A DNA stretch of 64,000 bases, from positions 1,554,787-1,618,786 of the forward strand of contig CACVBU010000492.1 of NCBI GenBank assembly GCA_902728285.1. Direction: 5' to 3'. This stretch comes from Clytia hemisphaerica. Its lineage: Eukaryota; Cnidaria; Hydrozoa; Leptothecata; Clytiidae. The notes beneath the pieces are model-generated. The model worked only from the letters and a program-made list of their open reading frames with translations. It made no database searches and was not told the DNA's origin. This document shows, piece after piece, positions 1 through 13,500 of this stretch (the stretch's first letter is position 1; every line of letters starts with the position of its first letter). The position numbers and the translations under genes are program-made.

Positions 1-3000
1 AGTAAATCTTTCACGCGCTTCAAATCCTCAAGTTCTTTGTCAACGTTGGTGTTTTTACCGGCAGATTTTTCCCACTGTTCCACTTCGTGTTGGAGACGCT
101 TTTGATTGGCTAATGCTGCAGAGAGTTCGTCCTGTAACTTCTTATTTCGCTGTTGGCAATCACCTGAAAGTAACAGATAAAACATGCTCCCTTTGTTATA
201 AGCAGATGGAATATATGGGCTTACTTCGGTCGTATTTGACACTCAAGCACGCCATTAATCGAGTATATGAAAGGAAAAATGAAGTTCACGAAAGGCGATG
301 CAAATGGTTGTTTTCTGATTTGTCCACTCCTTAGCCACCGTTCCCATAGCGACATCCTTGAACAGCGTAAATATTTCATGAAATAATATATAAAGTTTGA
401 GGTGAATTCACCTATAACATGCTTACCTAAACGCAATGACACCGTTTTAAAATCATTATTTCTTGGACTCTGCTCAAGTCGTTCGATTTTCAATTGATTG
501 TTTTCGGACGTCAAAGCCAAATTCTCATCTCTAAGTTGTTGCAATTCGGGGGATGTCAAGTTGTGTTGGAGCTCGTTCACTTTGATCAGTTCATCCACCT
601 TTTCTTGTAATCTTTCTTTCTCTTTCTCAAAACTTTTTCGAAATTCTTCCATTTTTGTTGCAGTTTCGTGTTCCATCTCATTTTTCTCTAAATCGAAATT
701 TCGTTGACGCTTCTGGATATCATCTTGAAGTGTTTCAACTGTCTTCAACGCTTTTTGTAGTTCTTCGTGAAGTTTCGATTTCTCATGATCTTTATCTTTC
801 TTTAAGGTCTCATAATTGTTCGTCAAATCTTTCAATTTGGATCTCAAACGATCGTTGATATTGCACAACTCCTTGGCGTCCTTTTTCAAACGTTTTTTCT
901 CTTCAAGAGCGTGACTCAGCTGTTTCTTTTCTGATGACGTCACATCTGGTTGACGCATGCGCTGTAGATTTTCATTCAATGCTTTCAAATCGCTTTCAGT
1001 TTCACTTAGTTTGCTTTCCAGCTCATTTTTCTCGTTCCGAAGATCATCGATTTGTTTCTAAAACATAAGAATGAGAAAAATATTAATGCTGCAAAATTTG
1101 TAGTATTAGCAATAATTGAGCGGCAAATACGAAGTAAATTCAATACACCACTCGATGCTTAACATGCTAAGGAACACTCAAACAAGATTGCATGTTTTTC
1201 TAAACCTATATATGTGATATCATTGAAACAGCGGTCCAAATCTCAAGTAGCTAAGACACTCAAGCACAAGAACTGAATAACAAACCTCTTTCAAATCGAT
1301 GGCAACTTTTTGCTCAGCGATTACATCTTTCCATTCTCCCTGGTCTTCTTCGACTCGTTGATTCAACAATGCAAGTTGTTGGTGACACGAAGCCAAATCG
1401 CTCTTCAATTGATTACGTTGTCGAGTTAACAACTCTTTGTCTTGTTTCAACTCGTTAACTCGGTCCGTTATTTGACTGATCTCTTGGTCTCGATTGTGTA
1501 CGAGTTGCTCGTAATCGAGTTTCATTGTGTCGAGTTGTGTGTTTAGTTGTTTTGCTTCTAACTCACATCGTTTTAAATCTTCTTTCAGTGATCGACTCTC
1601 ACTCTCCGCTTCATCGATGATGGCGCTGATGTCTAGAGACTGAGGTGAAAGAAAAATATCAATATTGTGAGACAAAGAAGACTTTGGGCGCCACTCATGA
1701 AGACACGCTGACGTCAAGACACGCTTTGGGTGTTTGCTACACTGAGAAGGGTCTTCATAAAAAAGCTATTCCCTTTTGAAAACGTTGTAACAAAAGCAAC
1801 AGCCTTACCAGTCTCCTTAGTCCATTCACTGATCTATTAAGGACGATCATCAAAATAAGAGAAGAGGGAAGAAAGGTGGAAAAACCGAACAATTAGTCTC
1901 ACCTTCGGTGGCATTTCTTTTAACTTTAATTTGAGTTCACGATTTTCTTGGATCAGTTGTTCTTTGAAGGATTCCAATTCCGGTTGTTTCTTCATAACGT
2001 TCAACAAAATATTTTGCAAGTTTCTTCGTAAATGCTCCACTTCTGCAATCTCGTTCTTCAAAAGTTTCAAACAACTGTAAAAAGTAAAGCATTATTTTAA
2101 AAGTGAAGCCTTATGTTCAATCAAAATAGCCGGTCGTTGGTCAAATAAATACGAAAAGAATTCACAAAATCAACTAGTTTTTGGCCAATTTTTCTTCCCA
2201 AATATTCTTAAAATGCCCTTTGAGAGAGCAGATTTTCCATTTTTGTGATTTTGTGATGCTTTTACAAAGTAGATTGGTTTTTGAAACTCGTTGAGGGATT
2301 TCTGAGACATTATCACAACGACCAAACACAAAACATACCGTAACCCACTTTGCTCAGGTGCCCCCTTACAACGACATCAAACCTTACCTCTCAGGATGCT
2401 GATTGTTTTTCAGTTTCTCTGACAACGTTTGATACTTCTCTTTCTCTTTTTCAGCAGCATGTACAAGCTCCTCCAGTTCGTGTAGTAGAGTGTCTTTGTA
2501 ATCTGGTGTGCCCTGTGTGAAACAACAAAAATACTCAAACAAAAACAATAAGTCAATGCTTTATCGTTCCTTGAAATTCATTGTTAGATGTAAGCCCTAA
2601 TCATTAGGGATCAAGAAAAACATAACCGAAATTTCAAATAAGCTTTAGCTTTTTGTATACACAAACCCAGCATCATATTTGAAACTATTTTGTCGACCGG
2701 TAAAAAAACAACTTTTTTGTACCTGTCGTGAAAGACGATCGTATGCTCCTTCTAATTGGTTCTGCAACGATTGTTTAGAAAGTTTCAATAAGTCCATTTC
2801 AGCTTGCAGTTGCATCTAAAGAAAGAAGACATTATTAGATAAATAAAAAAAGTTTGACTACCAAATGCTCAGGAAGGGAAAAAAGCAGCAGTATTCAATA
2901 ATGAGATTGGAAGGAAAAATATGTGTGGATTATTTGAGGCAGTTAGGCACCCACCTTTTCATCTTCTAGGCTGTGGCAAATATCTTCCAAGTCATCCATT

Positions 3001-4557
3001 TCTTTCCTAAAGCAAGCAAAATAACCAGGTTATCTGACAGGTTTTGAAGCCCGAGGTAAATAATATTAATCTTTTTTTGCCAAAGAAAACTGGCTAGTAC
3101 TAACATTTTGAAATAAAATCTACAATACACCTGCATTGTCTGAAGATTGCGCCAGCATAAAACACCGTGTAGCAATTGTAAGTTAGTTCTTTGTTTCCTG
3201 ATATTTCGCTAAATTTTTTCGAGCACTCTGTGATTCTATTTGTTTCATAGTACTAACATAGATCTCATTGGAATTTTTTTTAATTACTATATTCAGTCCA
3301 GGTCAGGTTAGGTTACAGCTGAATAAATGATACCTTGTAGATGCTGTGTTCTCTAGCTGCCTCTTTCCCTAAAAAGTTAAGTCAGCAAAATAACCATCTG
3401 GAAATTCATTGAGTTACAGAATCAAAATGACATCATTATTGATGACAAACCAAAGAAAGTATAAAAAAATTCGAATCTTCAACCTTACGCTTTTTAAGTA
3501 CCTGTAAGTCTAAAATGATTCCATCTTTTTCTTTGTTTGAATCGGCCAAGCCCTGCAACAAAAAGAAAGAAACCAGTGAAATTTTCACGCTTTGAAAACT
3601 ACCGCATGAGACATAGTTGATGGTTTTTAATCTTCAGGTCAATTATCACATGAGAAGAATTGCAGAAAGTTTAGAGGTGACAATAACTTAAAGCTTTCCA
3701 TTTGTATAATTCATAAATAACATTCGAAACCTGTATGGATTGATCCTTGATGGTGATTTTCCTCTCATTCGAAATACAATCGATTTCTGATTTCTTTTGT
3801 AGTGCAGTAAGTTGGTCTTTCAAATCCTGTAAAAATGAAATTCAGAAACATTATTCTTGTCATTTGATACAATAAAACACTATTCAATCTATGACCTCCT
3901 AATAAAAAATGGGAAAGTTGTCCAGTGTTCTTCGAAGTGAGTAGGCTTCGATCGAGAAAGACAGGCATAAAAATCGTATCAATACTTTGTGTTCTTGTTT
4001 AGAGGTGACATTCATATCTTCTAGTTGCTGGATGACGTCATTCTTCTTACGTTGACTTTCATGAAGCATTTTGTACAGATCCTATGGTGGAAATACCAAA
4101 GACTGTAAACAACATAACACATTCAGTTTGATCAATCAGTTCAATTTCAAAGTGTGCAGTTCAAACAGGTTCAAAACAAAGGGTATTTGAAACTTCTTTT
4201 ATTTCAAAAATATCTTTCGATTTATCGACGGATGATATCTTACCTTCACAAGATTTTCTTTTTCTTTGAGCAACGACAGCAATTCTTGATTCTTCAATTT
4301 TAGTTCTTCGTGAACATCACTTTCAATCTGAGAGACAAGCCATTAAATAAATAAATAAATACCGAAATTCTTTTACCAATATCAAATATGTTTTTGTATA
4401 TCCTCTATCGGAGCCAAAGAGTTTGGTTTAAAGCATATTGTGATGTAGGTTGGGAAATTTGAATCTACTCAAAGACAAGAATTTAAAAGAAGAATACCTT
4501 TTGTACAATGTCAGGAGTATTGTTTTCTTTGAACAACCCTTCAATGATACTGTTGCA
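1..4557 (-). CDS. CDK5RAP2: Centrosomin-like gene exons 29-41: second coiled-coil block, runs off left edge
   Basis: Exons: 4498-4557, 4244-4327, 3986-4081, 3731-3826, 3502-3552, 3334-3368, 2955-3006, 2723-2815, 2388-2512, 1903-2074, 1286-1639, 427-1057, 1-163. The last complete exon is the largest (631 nt). It ends in the middle of a Gly codon that is completed by the exon at 1-163, which is still open at base 1. Split-codon pairs (3334/2955, 2388/1903, 427/1) all restore the same frame, which is strong support for the model. No enzyme domain is visible; all is Glu/Lys/Gln-rich coiled coil. Confidence 0.82.
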
Positions 4558-7500
4558 CTAAAAAAAGATCAGACTGTTAGTTTGATTTTCAGTGAAAAAA
4601 AGTTGATATTTTGTACATCACCCCCAGAAACCTAAAAACTAAAAGCCGATAAGAAAGTTGTTTTTAATTGTGATAAATAGTTGAACGTGCGCAACGCACT
4701 GGGCTCAACTTCAGTGCCTTCAAACTAATCATAGGCCCAATTGTAGAACCCCAGATATTCACCCAAGGAACAAGTGTGCAAAACTTCAGCCAAATCGAAC
4801 AATTTTTGAAGCCTCCAGGCTGCCCCAAAGTTTTAGCCTCGTTTTGGCGAAAACTCGTCCCCAGGCCCCAAAAATTAAAAATTTTTGAAAAATAAAAGAA
4901 ATACGTCCTCAGATAATCACCTAAGGAACAAGTGTGCAAAATTTCAGCCAAATCGAACAATTTTTGAAGTCTCCAGGCTGCCCCAAAGTTTTAGCCTCGT
5001 TTTGGAGAAAAACTCGTCCCCAGGTCCCAAAAATCAAAATTTTTGAAAAATTAAAAAATCACCCCCAGATATTCACCCAAGGAACAAGTGTGCCAAATTT
5101 CAGCCAAATCCGACCATTTTTGAAGTCTCCAGGCTGCCCCAAAGTTTTAGCCTCGTTTTGACGAAAACTCGTCCTCAGGCCACAAAAATCAAAATTTTTA
5201 AAAAATGAAAAAAACACCCCCAGATATTCACCCAAGGAACAAGTGTGCCAAATTTCAGCCAAATCCAATCATTTTTGAAGTCTCCAGGCTGCCCTAAAGT
5301 TTTTGTGACAGACACACAGACAGACATTGTCAGATTGTAGCTCAACTGAAGTTGAGAATATACCTTCTCTTCAGGTAGCTGACGGGCCAGAGATCTCATA
5401 CTGTTGTGGAAATTCTAAAAAAGAACAAAACCAATGATGAAAATCGAGATAAACGAGAAGTTTAGCTTTAGACACACTACAAAAGCATCTAGATCGTGTC
5501 AGCCAGGGAGCGTAAACAATTCTCAAGTCTGCTCAAGTAAATTTGAATATATTATTTCCACCTGAAAATTATGAAGAGTGGTACACAGCAAAACTAAAGG
5601 TCATTTTATTTGTTGCCAAAAACTTACTTTTGTAGTGTAAAGATCTAAGTTAAAAAGCTCGATTTCGGGCTGTACACTTTTTTAAGGATTTAATTTTTTA
5701 CCTTTAAAAGGAATAACACGAAGAACATTAATACCTCAATACGATTCTTCTGACTTTGTGCGAAGACTGATAATTTTGATATTTCTTCCTCCTTTTCATT
5801 CAGCATTTCAACCAAATCTTGTCTTGAAGCCTGTGAGAGAAATAAATTAAAGATCAAAGATCAAAGCAGTCTCTTAAGTCTCTCCAATCTTGCTGAAAAA
5901 ATTAACGAATGCTTACTAACTTTATTCGTGAAAAGAAGTAGAACTCTACAATTAAACACAAGAGAATTAAAATGAAAAAGAATGACCACAAAATGCTCAT
6001 AAACTTACTCGCTCTTTATCGATTGCATTCTTCAACGAGTTCCTCAATTTGTCTAAAATTTCATTATCTTCGTCAGCGTTTGCGTTCAAGCCCTATAGAA
6101 AAAATATGTAAAGTATAACATGGAAGGAGGATCTGATGTATGACTTACCAATTCAAAAGCAGTCAGAATACAAAATTGCATACAGAATCGCACAAGTACA
6201 AAACCGATTCCGAAAAGATTCAATGAGCACATTGAGCTGATGACTAGACTGCGTGTATCGGTTTGATACAGGTTCAGACGGCGTGTAGCGTGTTTATCTG
6301 AGCGTTTTCTGATAACAAAGCATACTAGAGGATTTTAGCAGCCTAGCTCGTGTACTAAATATCGCTGGTGGAAAGCTTTCAATATAGAAATCAACGATGA
6401 AAGGAAAAACTTACCTTGATTTTAGATTGCAGATTATTAACGAAAGCTTGTGATTTTTGGTTGGTAAGAGATGCTTGTTGTATTTGATTGGTCAAATCCA
6501 GAATGTCATTATCTTTGTTTTGCATTTGATCTAAATACTTCAATTCTTGATCCTATGAAGGAGAAACAATTGGCTTTATCAAACTATCCAAACGGGAGGC
6601 TGGGAGGGAAAAGCAGGGATTTTTGAAAAAAACAGGAGATCGGGTTTGAGGGTATTAGAAGTTCTAAAAGATTTCTTACCTCGGATCGTTTTTGAAGCAT
6701 TTGGAACGAGCTTTGAAGCTTTTTGGTGATAGCTTCTTGATCTTCATTCAAGCCAGATGGTGTTGCCAACAGCTCCTTGAAGTGGAATAGAAAACGAGTT
6801 TTTTGTATAATTTACACTTCTAAAGCCTCGGAAAATATTGCACACTATTTACACATATGAAGTGGTGAAAATTGACACAAAGTGAGGTCATCGCGTGAAA
6901 CGTCAACGAGTAGGCAGCTACCTTCGACTAAGGTTGCAATTTAACTTACGCCATCGCGCAAGCAAAAGTCACTAGTGCGTTTTACGGCGTTTATGTTTTG
7001 TGTATCTGTGGTAGCATCGCGACCTAGGTGCACGTGAAAAGACCATACAGTTATTTACCTTAATCAGGGCATCTTTAAATTTTAAAGCACCAGTTACACT
7101 TTCGATTGTTTTATCTTTCTCATCCATCATCTGATTGAATCTGCCTTGTAAAGACTTAAAAAAAGTGTTAATAAAATATTTTTGTACAATTTTCTAATAA
7201 ATGCTGAATAAGATTCCTCATATGTTATTGGTAACTCTCTCAAGGCATCTCAAGAATTTGAGCGATGAAAACATAAGATTGAAAAAGGCTTTGCTCGTAT
7301 TTCTAAAGCTACTTTACTGTTTTCAAATGATCATAGGAAAATACCTGATAGCTTTTCTGTGACCCATCCAATGCAGCTTGAAGACGGGCGACTTTCTCTT
7401 TGACATCTTGCTTCAAAAGTTCGAGAGATTGGAGTTGCTCATTACGTTCCCTTGTCGATTCCTCTTCTAATTGGAGATTCTTATTCCCAAAATACTGGAA

Positions 7501-10500
7501 AAAAATAGTGTTGAGTTATATGGGACTCTTTACTGAGAATCCTTACAGTAGAAAAAAACTTGAATGTAAAAGACTTTTGAGGAGGAGAAAGCGATTGTCT
7601 CGATACGCTTTTCCTTTGGTCAGATAACGAGCAAAGAAAAACCGAAAGTATTTTACATAAGGGGCTTACGAGCACTTCTTTGTCTTTTTCTTCCAATAAA
7701 TATTTCAATTTCTGAAAAGAAAGATATTTTGAAAAATTAAATGAATTCCCTTAGAGTAAAAATGACTCAAAATAAGCTCAGATCACAAACAGAATCTTAT
7801 CTTTATTTTAAAATTCATTTTTACCTCGATTTCGAACTGCTGTTGCTTCACTTTTACATTCAACTCAATCATTTGCGAATCTTTTTCTTGAGAGGATTGG
7901 AGTTGAAATTGGAGGCGCTATGAAATAATTAGAAGGTTGAATGATCTTCGGTATAATTATACACGAGGAAAAGTGTGTTCGGGTGTTTTTTGAATTATTG
8001 GCGTTTTAAATATTGTCGTTATAAAAGCCAGCCCCACACAATTACAAAAGAAAAAAGTCAAAACCTCTTGATTTGATTTTGCTATAGTTTCTTTCATGGA
8101 TTCCAACGACTCTGACTTTTCTGAATTCTGTTAAAAAAATAAAAATATGAAATTATATAAATGAAAAGGGCTTTATGAAAAGAATTCTTTATTCTAGAGA
8201 GAGATCTAAAATTCTTGTATGCCTCTATCGGGTACCCAAAAAGTATACCTCACTCGTTAAAAATTTTAGAAATTTTCTAAGCTAATTGATTTTGTTCAAA
8301 GTTCCTTTTTTTGCCCTCATTCATTCTTCTGTATTCTTTTAAAATTTCTTCACTCGTGACATTATCAAAATCCCACTCTTCTCATTAAGCTTTGAGATTA
8401 AACATAGCCGAAAATACCAACAAGTAAAATATCAACATCCAGATAGGTATAGGCTTTCAAAGAATAATTGGAGTCAAAAAAAGTTTTCAAAAACTAAAAG
8501 TATCATGGACCAAGTATACTAAGTTCCATGCAGACTAACCTCCTCATCTTTTTGATTCAGCAAGCTTTGATAGTTCTGAAAGAAGAATCCAGAAATATGT
8601 TCGAACTATGAAGCATTGTATTATATGACACATATTTACAGAAATAGATATGAACTTTGGGTATTAACCGTTTTTTCTATTATGGTGGTATTGTATTATC
8701 TGGATTTACAGAAAAAAATTTATAATTTGGGTATTCTCATTAACCTTTAGTTTTTCTTGAAGTTGACTGACGACTCTTTGTTTATCCATTTCTTTTTCAT
8801 GAAGGTTTGAACGCATGACCTGCAAAAGCAGTAAACAAGTTCAATCTTTGACTCCAACTTTGCAAGAGAAAGAGTGTCAAATATTGTGTGGCTATACAAC
8901 TAACAGAAAAAAATTACGTTAAAAAAGTCAAAGGGGTGCGGTTTTTTTAATCACCCTGTATTTTTGAAAACGCATTTCGCAAACCAAAATATTTGCAACA
9001 AATTGATTTAAGACAAAACCCTTTTTAAAAAACCTACCTTCATTGACTTTTCCATTCCATTTATATGATCTTTCAAACCCTGAAAAAATAAAGTTTTAAG
9101 ACCTCATCAGAAACTTTGGGAAGCCCATCTCACGTTATCAAATATCAAAACAATTCATAGCAACATGTAACAAAGTCAGATGCAATTCAATTTTTGATTG
9201 ATACAAGTGTGCAATTTAATATTCTGTTACATCATACAATGGAGTGACCCAAACAGCATATTGCAAACCAGAATCAGAGCATATAGAATACTACATTGTT
9301 TCAACAGTTAGTTTTATAACAAACGATTCAACCAAATTCATTAAATTTTGCTAAACTGGATGGATGAGACGAAAATCCACCTGCTTTGAAAACATGGATA
9401 GGTACCTCAACCAAATTAGTTTTCTTTTCGAAATCTTTAGTAATGTCGTTCAGTTGTTTGGTCTTCACAAGAATCTCACGACCTTGATCTTCATATAATT
9501 TCTAGTAAAACAAAAGATTAGTAAACTGAAATATGCTACAAAATGAACTTCCATCAAAATTTTGCCACACAACCAAAAATAAGATAAAGTGAGAGATGAA
9601 CGTGTAGAAAATGTGAAAATATAATACGGTACATAGTCTACCTTGTAATGTTGATTAGAACGTTCTGGACTTGCAGCCATTTTATCAACATCCCTTTTGA
9701 GAATCTGCACAAAACAAAGAAATTATACAAATAAAGTTCTTGATGAAAAACCGAAAAAAACAACCTTTAACTATGTATACCAAGTTTATCGTTCTACATC
9801 TGCAATTTGACCTTTACTATACTAAGCTCATTTGACGTCAATCGAAACTTCGATTACCAGCCGGATTGAGAGAGAATGATATATGAGTGAATGTAGAGAG
9901 TCTATCACCATAGTGCCTGGGTGGAAGTGTTTGGGATTCTATATCTAACTAATCAGGATGTTGATGTACAAGACAAAATCTTTAACATTCGCGATGGTAT
10001 AATACACCTTCAACCTCTAAGTTGCAAATTCATGAATCAAAAATATCAATAGCGCCTGTAAAGTTATACCATAAGCATAATCTAGAAATCATAGTCTAAG
10101 TTTATTAATCAAGCTACCTTCAAATTGACTTCTTTGGACTCTAATGAAGCCTTTAATTCTTCAACCTAGAAATGGAAGTAATTGGTAAGATAACAAAGCA
10201 CCTTTCGAATCAAAACAAAATCATAAGAATCTGTTCAGCTATTCTAGCTCTCAACAAGTGATACTTTTATGGACCTACCTGGTTATGCATTTAACACATA
10301 TATAATTGATATATACGTGAGCGCAAGCATTAAACAATCATTCAGAGCACAAATAGTGACGATCTATTAAAATTAGTCATTTGTTTCTTATAAAAAAACG
10401 TTTAGAAATCAAAATTTCATGCTCTTGAAATATTCTTTCATATTCAGGACTTCGTGAGCAAAAAAACATCTATCTCATTAAAAAATTGAGTAATTTGGCT

Positions 10501-13500
10501 AAGAACATTGATGTATGCTTATTAATAGTGATTCTTATAGATAAAGACGCGTTTTTTGAGCTGAAAAATTAGTTTTTTACAAATATCTGCTTGAGCCATC
10601 TTTTACCTACTTTCATGCAAAAAAATCAGAAAAAACAATGATCTAATATTTCACAAAGTCCAAAAACCCGTTTTTTAGCCGTTTTTTAGCCCAAATTTGC
10701 CCAAAAACATTTTTTTTCGAAAATCGGGCTCCGTCACATTCGAGGGTTTATAGTTATGCATCTTTGTGCAAAAGATCATAATGAATGAAAGAGCCAATCT
10801 CGAGAAAAGCTAATACCTAAGTAATTGATAATGTGCTTATAAAAAAATGTCGCATTTGGCCATTTTCTATAAAAACACACCAAGCAACCATGTTTCATGT
10901 CTAAACACACATATTCTTCAAAAGTAAGCCCCATGAGCAAAAAAACATCTATATCATAAAAAAATTGAGTAATTTGACTAAGAACATTGATGTATGCTTA
11001 TTAACATTTTTAGCCGTTTTTTAGCCCAAATTTGCCCAAAAACATTTTTTTTCGAAAATCGGGCTCCGTCACATTCGAGGGTTTATAGTTATGCATCTTT
11101 GTGCAAAAGATCATAATGAATGAAAGAGCCAATCTCGAGAAAAGCTAATACCTAAGTAATTGATAATGTGCTTATAAAAAATGTCGCATTGGCCATTTTC
11201 TATAAAAACACACCAAGCAACCATGTTTCATGTCTAAACACACATATTCTTCAAAAGTAAGCCCCATGAGCAAAAAAACATCTATATCATAAAAAAATTG
11301 AGTAATTTGACTAAGAACATTGATGTATGCTTATTAATATTTTTAGCCGTTTTTATGGACCTACCTGGTTATGCATTTAACACATATATAATTGATATAT
11401 ACGTGAGCGCAAGCATTAAACAATCATTCAGAGCACAAATAGTGACGATCTATTAAAATTAGTCATTTGTTTCTTATAAAAAAACGTTTAGAAATCAAAA
11501 TTTCATGCTCTTGAAATATTCTTTCATATTCAGGACTTCGTGAGCAAAAAAACATCTATCTCATTAAAAAATTGAGTAATTTGGCTAAGAACATTGATGT
11601 ATGCTTATTAATAGTGATTCTTATAGATAAACATGCGTTTTTTTGAGCAAACAAAATTTTTTTGCAAAAATCTGCTTGAGCCATCTTTTACCTATGATGG
11701 TACCCTACTTTCATTCAAAAAATCAGAAAAAATTAATGATCCAATTTTTCACAAAGTCCAAAAAACCCGTTTTTTAGCCGTTTTTCGGCTGAAATTTGCC
11801 CCAATAATTTTTTTTTCGAAAATCGGGCTCCGTCACATTTTGGCCACCACCATTTTGCACCTTTCTACCAAAAATCAAAAGATTCCTATGATTCAATCCT
11901 GAGAAAAGTTGGTAACAGACGAACAGACGAACGAACACAGGTTAATTTATAGGACCTCCACCCCACCGGGGTAGGTCCAATAACTTGAGTGTCCCCGTGG
12001 TATTGAAATTTTGGACGGTTTAGTGATTGTTTCTATCAGGGCTTTTAGGCAAAAAAGTGAAGGTGGAGTTTAAAATTTCAATAGAAGTTTGATAAACGAA
12101 AAAGAACAGCAACTTTAGAGAAATTTCCAAAAACTTTACCTCAGCGTTTAGTCTTTCATCATTTTCTTGTTTTGCTTTCTGTAACTTCTATAGAACAAAA
12201 AGATGAAAGGGTCAATGAGCTTTAAAGGGGTGAATTCGATCGAAACGAACAGCAAGAAGCATTTTAATGAGATGATTAACGAACCTCAAACCTTGCATCT
12301 TTGGCTTTCAATTCCTTTGTCAATGCTTGGATTTCACTAAACAAAAGCAGAAAACCAAGAAAATTATCAACTCCTGCGTCAAAATAAAAATAAAAAAGAT
12401 GATTAGTTGTAAGCTTACCAGGATAAACTTTTGCTTGTAAAATATGGGATATATTTTTGTTTTAAAACAAAAGGAATCAAATTCATACCGTTCTTTATCA
12501 TCAATAATTTGGTCCTAAGAGAGAAGAATGAAGATACTTATTAAAGTAATAATCTGCGTAAGATGGCAGTTAAATCTTTCATACAAGCAGTGAAAAAAAC
12601 TTGTTTGCCCTGGATAGAAACATTTTTGAGTGATCTACAATGTGTTTGTTGAGGTGGTTGGAAACAAAGAAACATAATTCATCAAAGTACAAATACCTTT
12701 TTCTCTGTGTTTCCATCAACCGAATCCTAAAAAAAGAAAACATAAACAAAAACACTGTTTGTATTGCAACACTAGAAAAGAATCAAACAATGAGAGAGTA
12801 AAATAATTGATAGCAGTAAAAATTATACCAAATTATTCTTCAATTCATCAAGCTCATCTTCAAGACGACGAATTTCCTGGAATAGAAACAAAAGAAGTGA
12901 ATGACTTGAAGTTAAAATTGAAGAAAAATTGAAAAAAACAATAAATGAGCTTTCTTGACCTCGAAATTTATCGATTTCCTAATTCTATACTGCCCCCCCC
13001 GCTTGTTAATTTTTCGAAAATTTTCCAACCCCCCGGACCTTATTAGGACCCCCCCCCGTTTATTAATATCTAAGAATATTTTCAGCTGTCAAAGTGAAGG
13101 CCCCTTATTTTGCTCTAAATAGCCTGATTATAGCCTATTTTTACCTTATTTTTGGGTTTCAAAAGTACAATTTCCAAACCCCCCCGGCAATTAGGTCCCC
13201 CCCGTTTATTAAAATCTAGAAAATTTTCCAACCCCCCCCCCCCGTTTATTCGAACCCCCCGTTTATTTGGAACCTAAGAGTATTTAATATACCTAATATT
13301 TAATTAAATTAGACAAAAAGATAATAACTACCCCTATATTTACTACCTTTGAGACTAAAACAAATGCTTTTACAATGAATGATACAGAAGAACAACTTGA
13401 AGTTGAAGTTTTATTTGCCATATTAAAACATCTCGATTAAAATGGTGACAATTTCAAAAAAGACCTCAAGAAAATAAGTCTTTTCATGTTACTATGGTGA

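Noticed and set aside
221-426. Continuation of the open frame past exon 40 of the centrosomin-like gene (VIGEFTSNFIYYF and on)
   Set aside because: A GTAAGC donor at 426 and exact phase with the coiled-coil exon at 1-163 show this is intron read-through.
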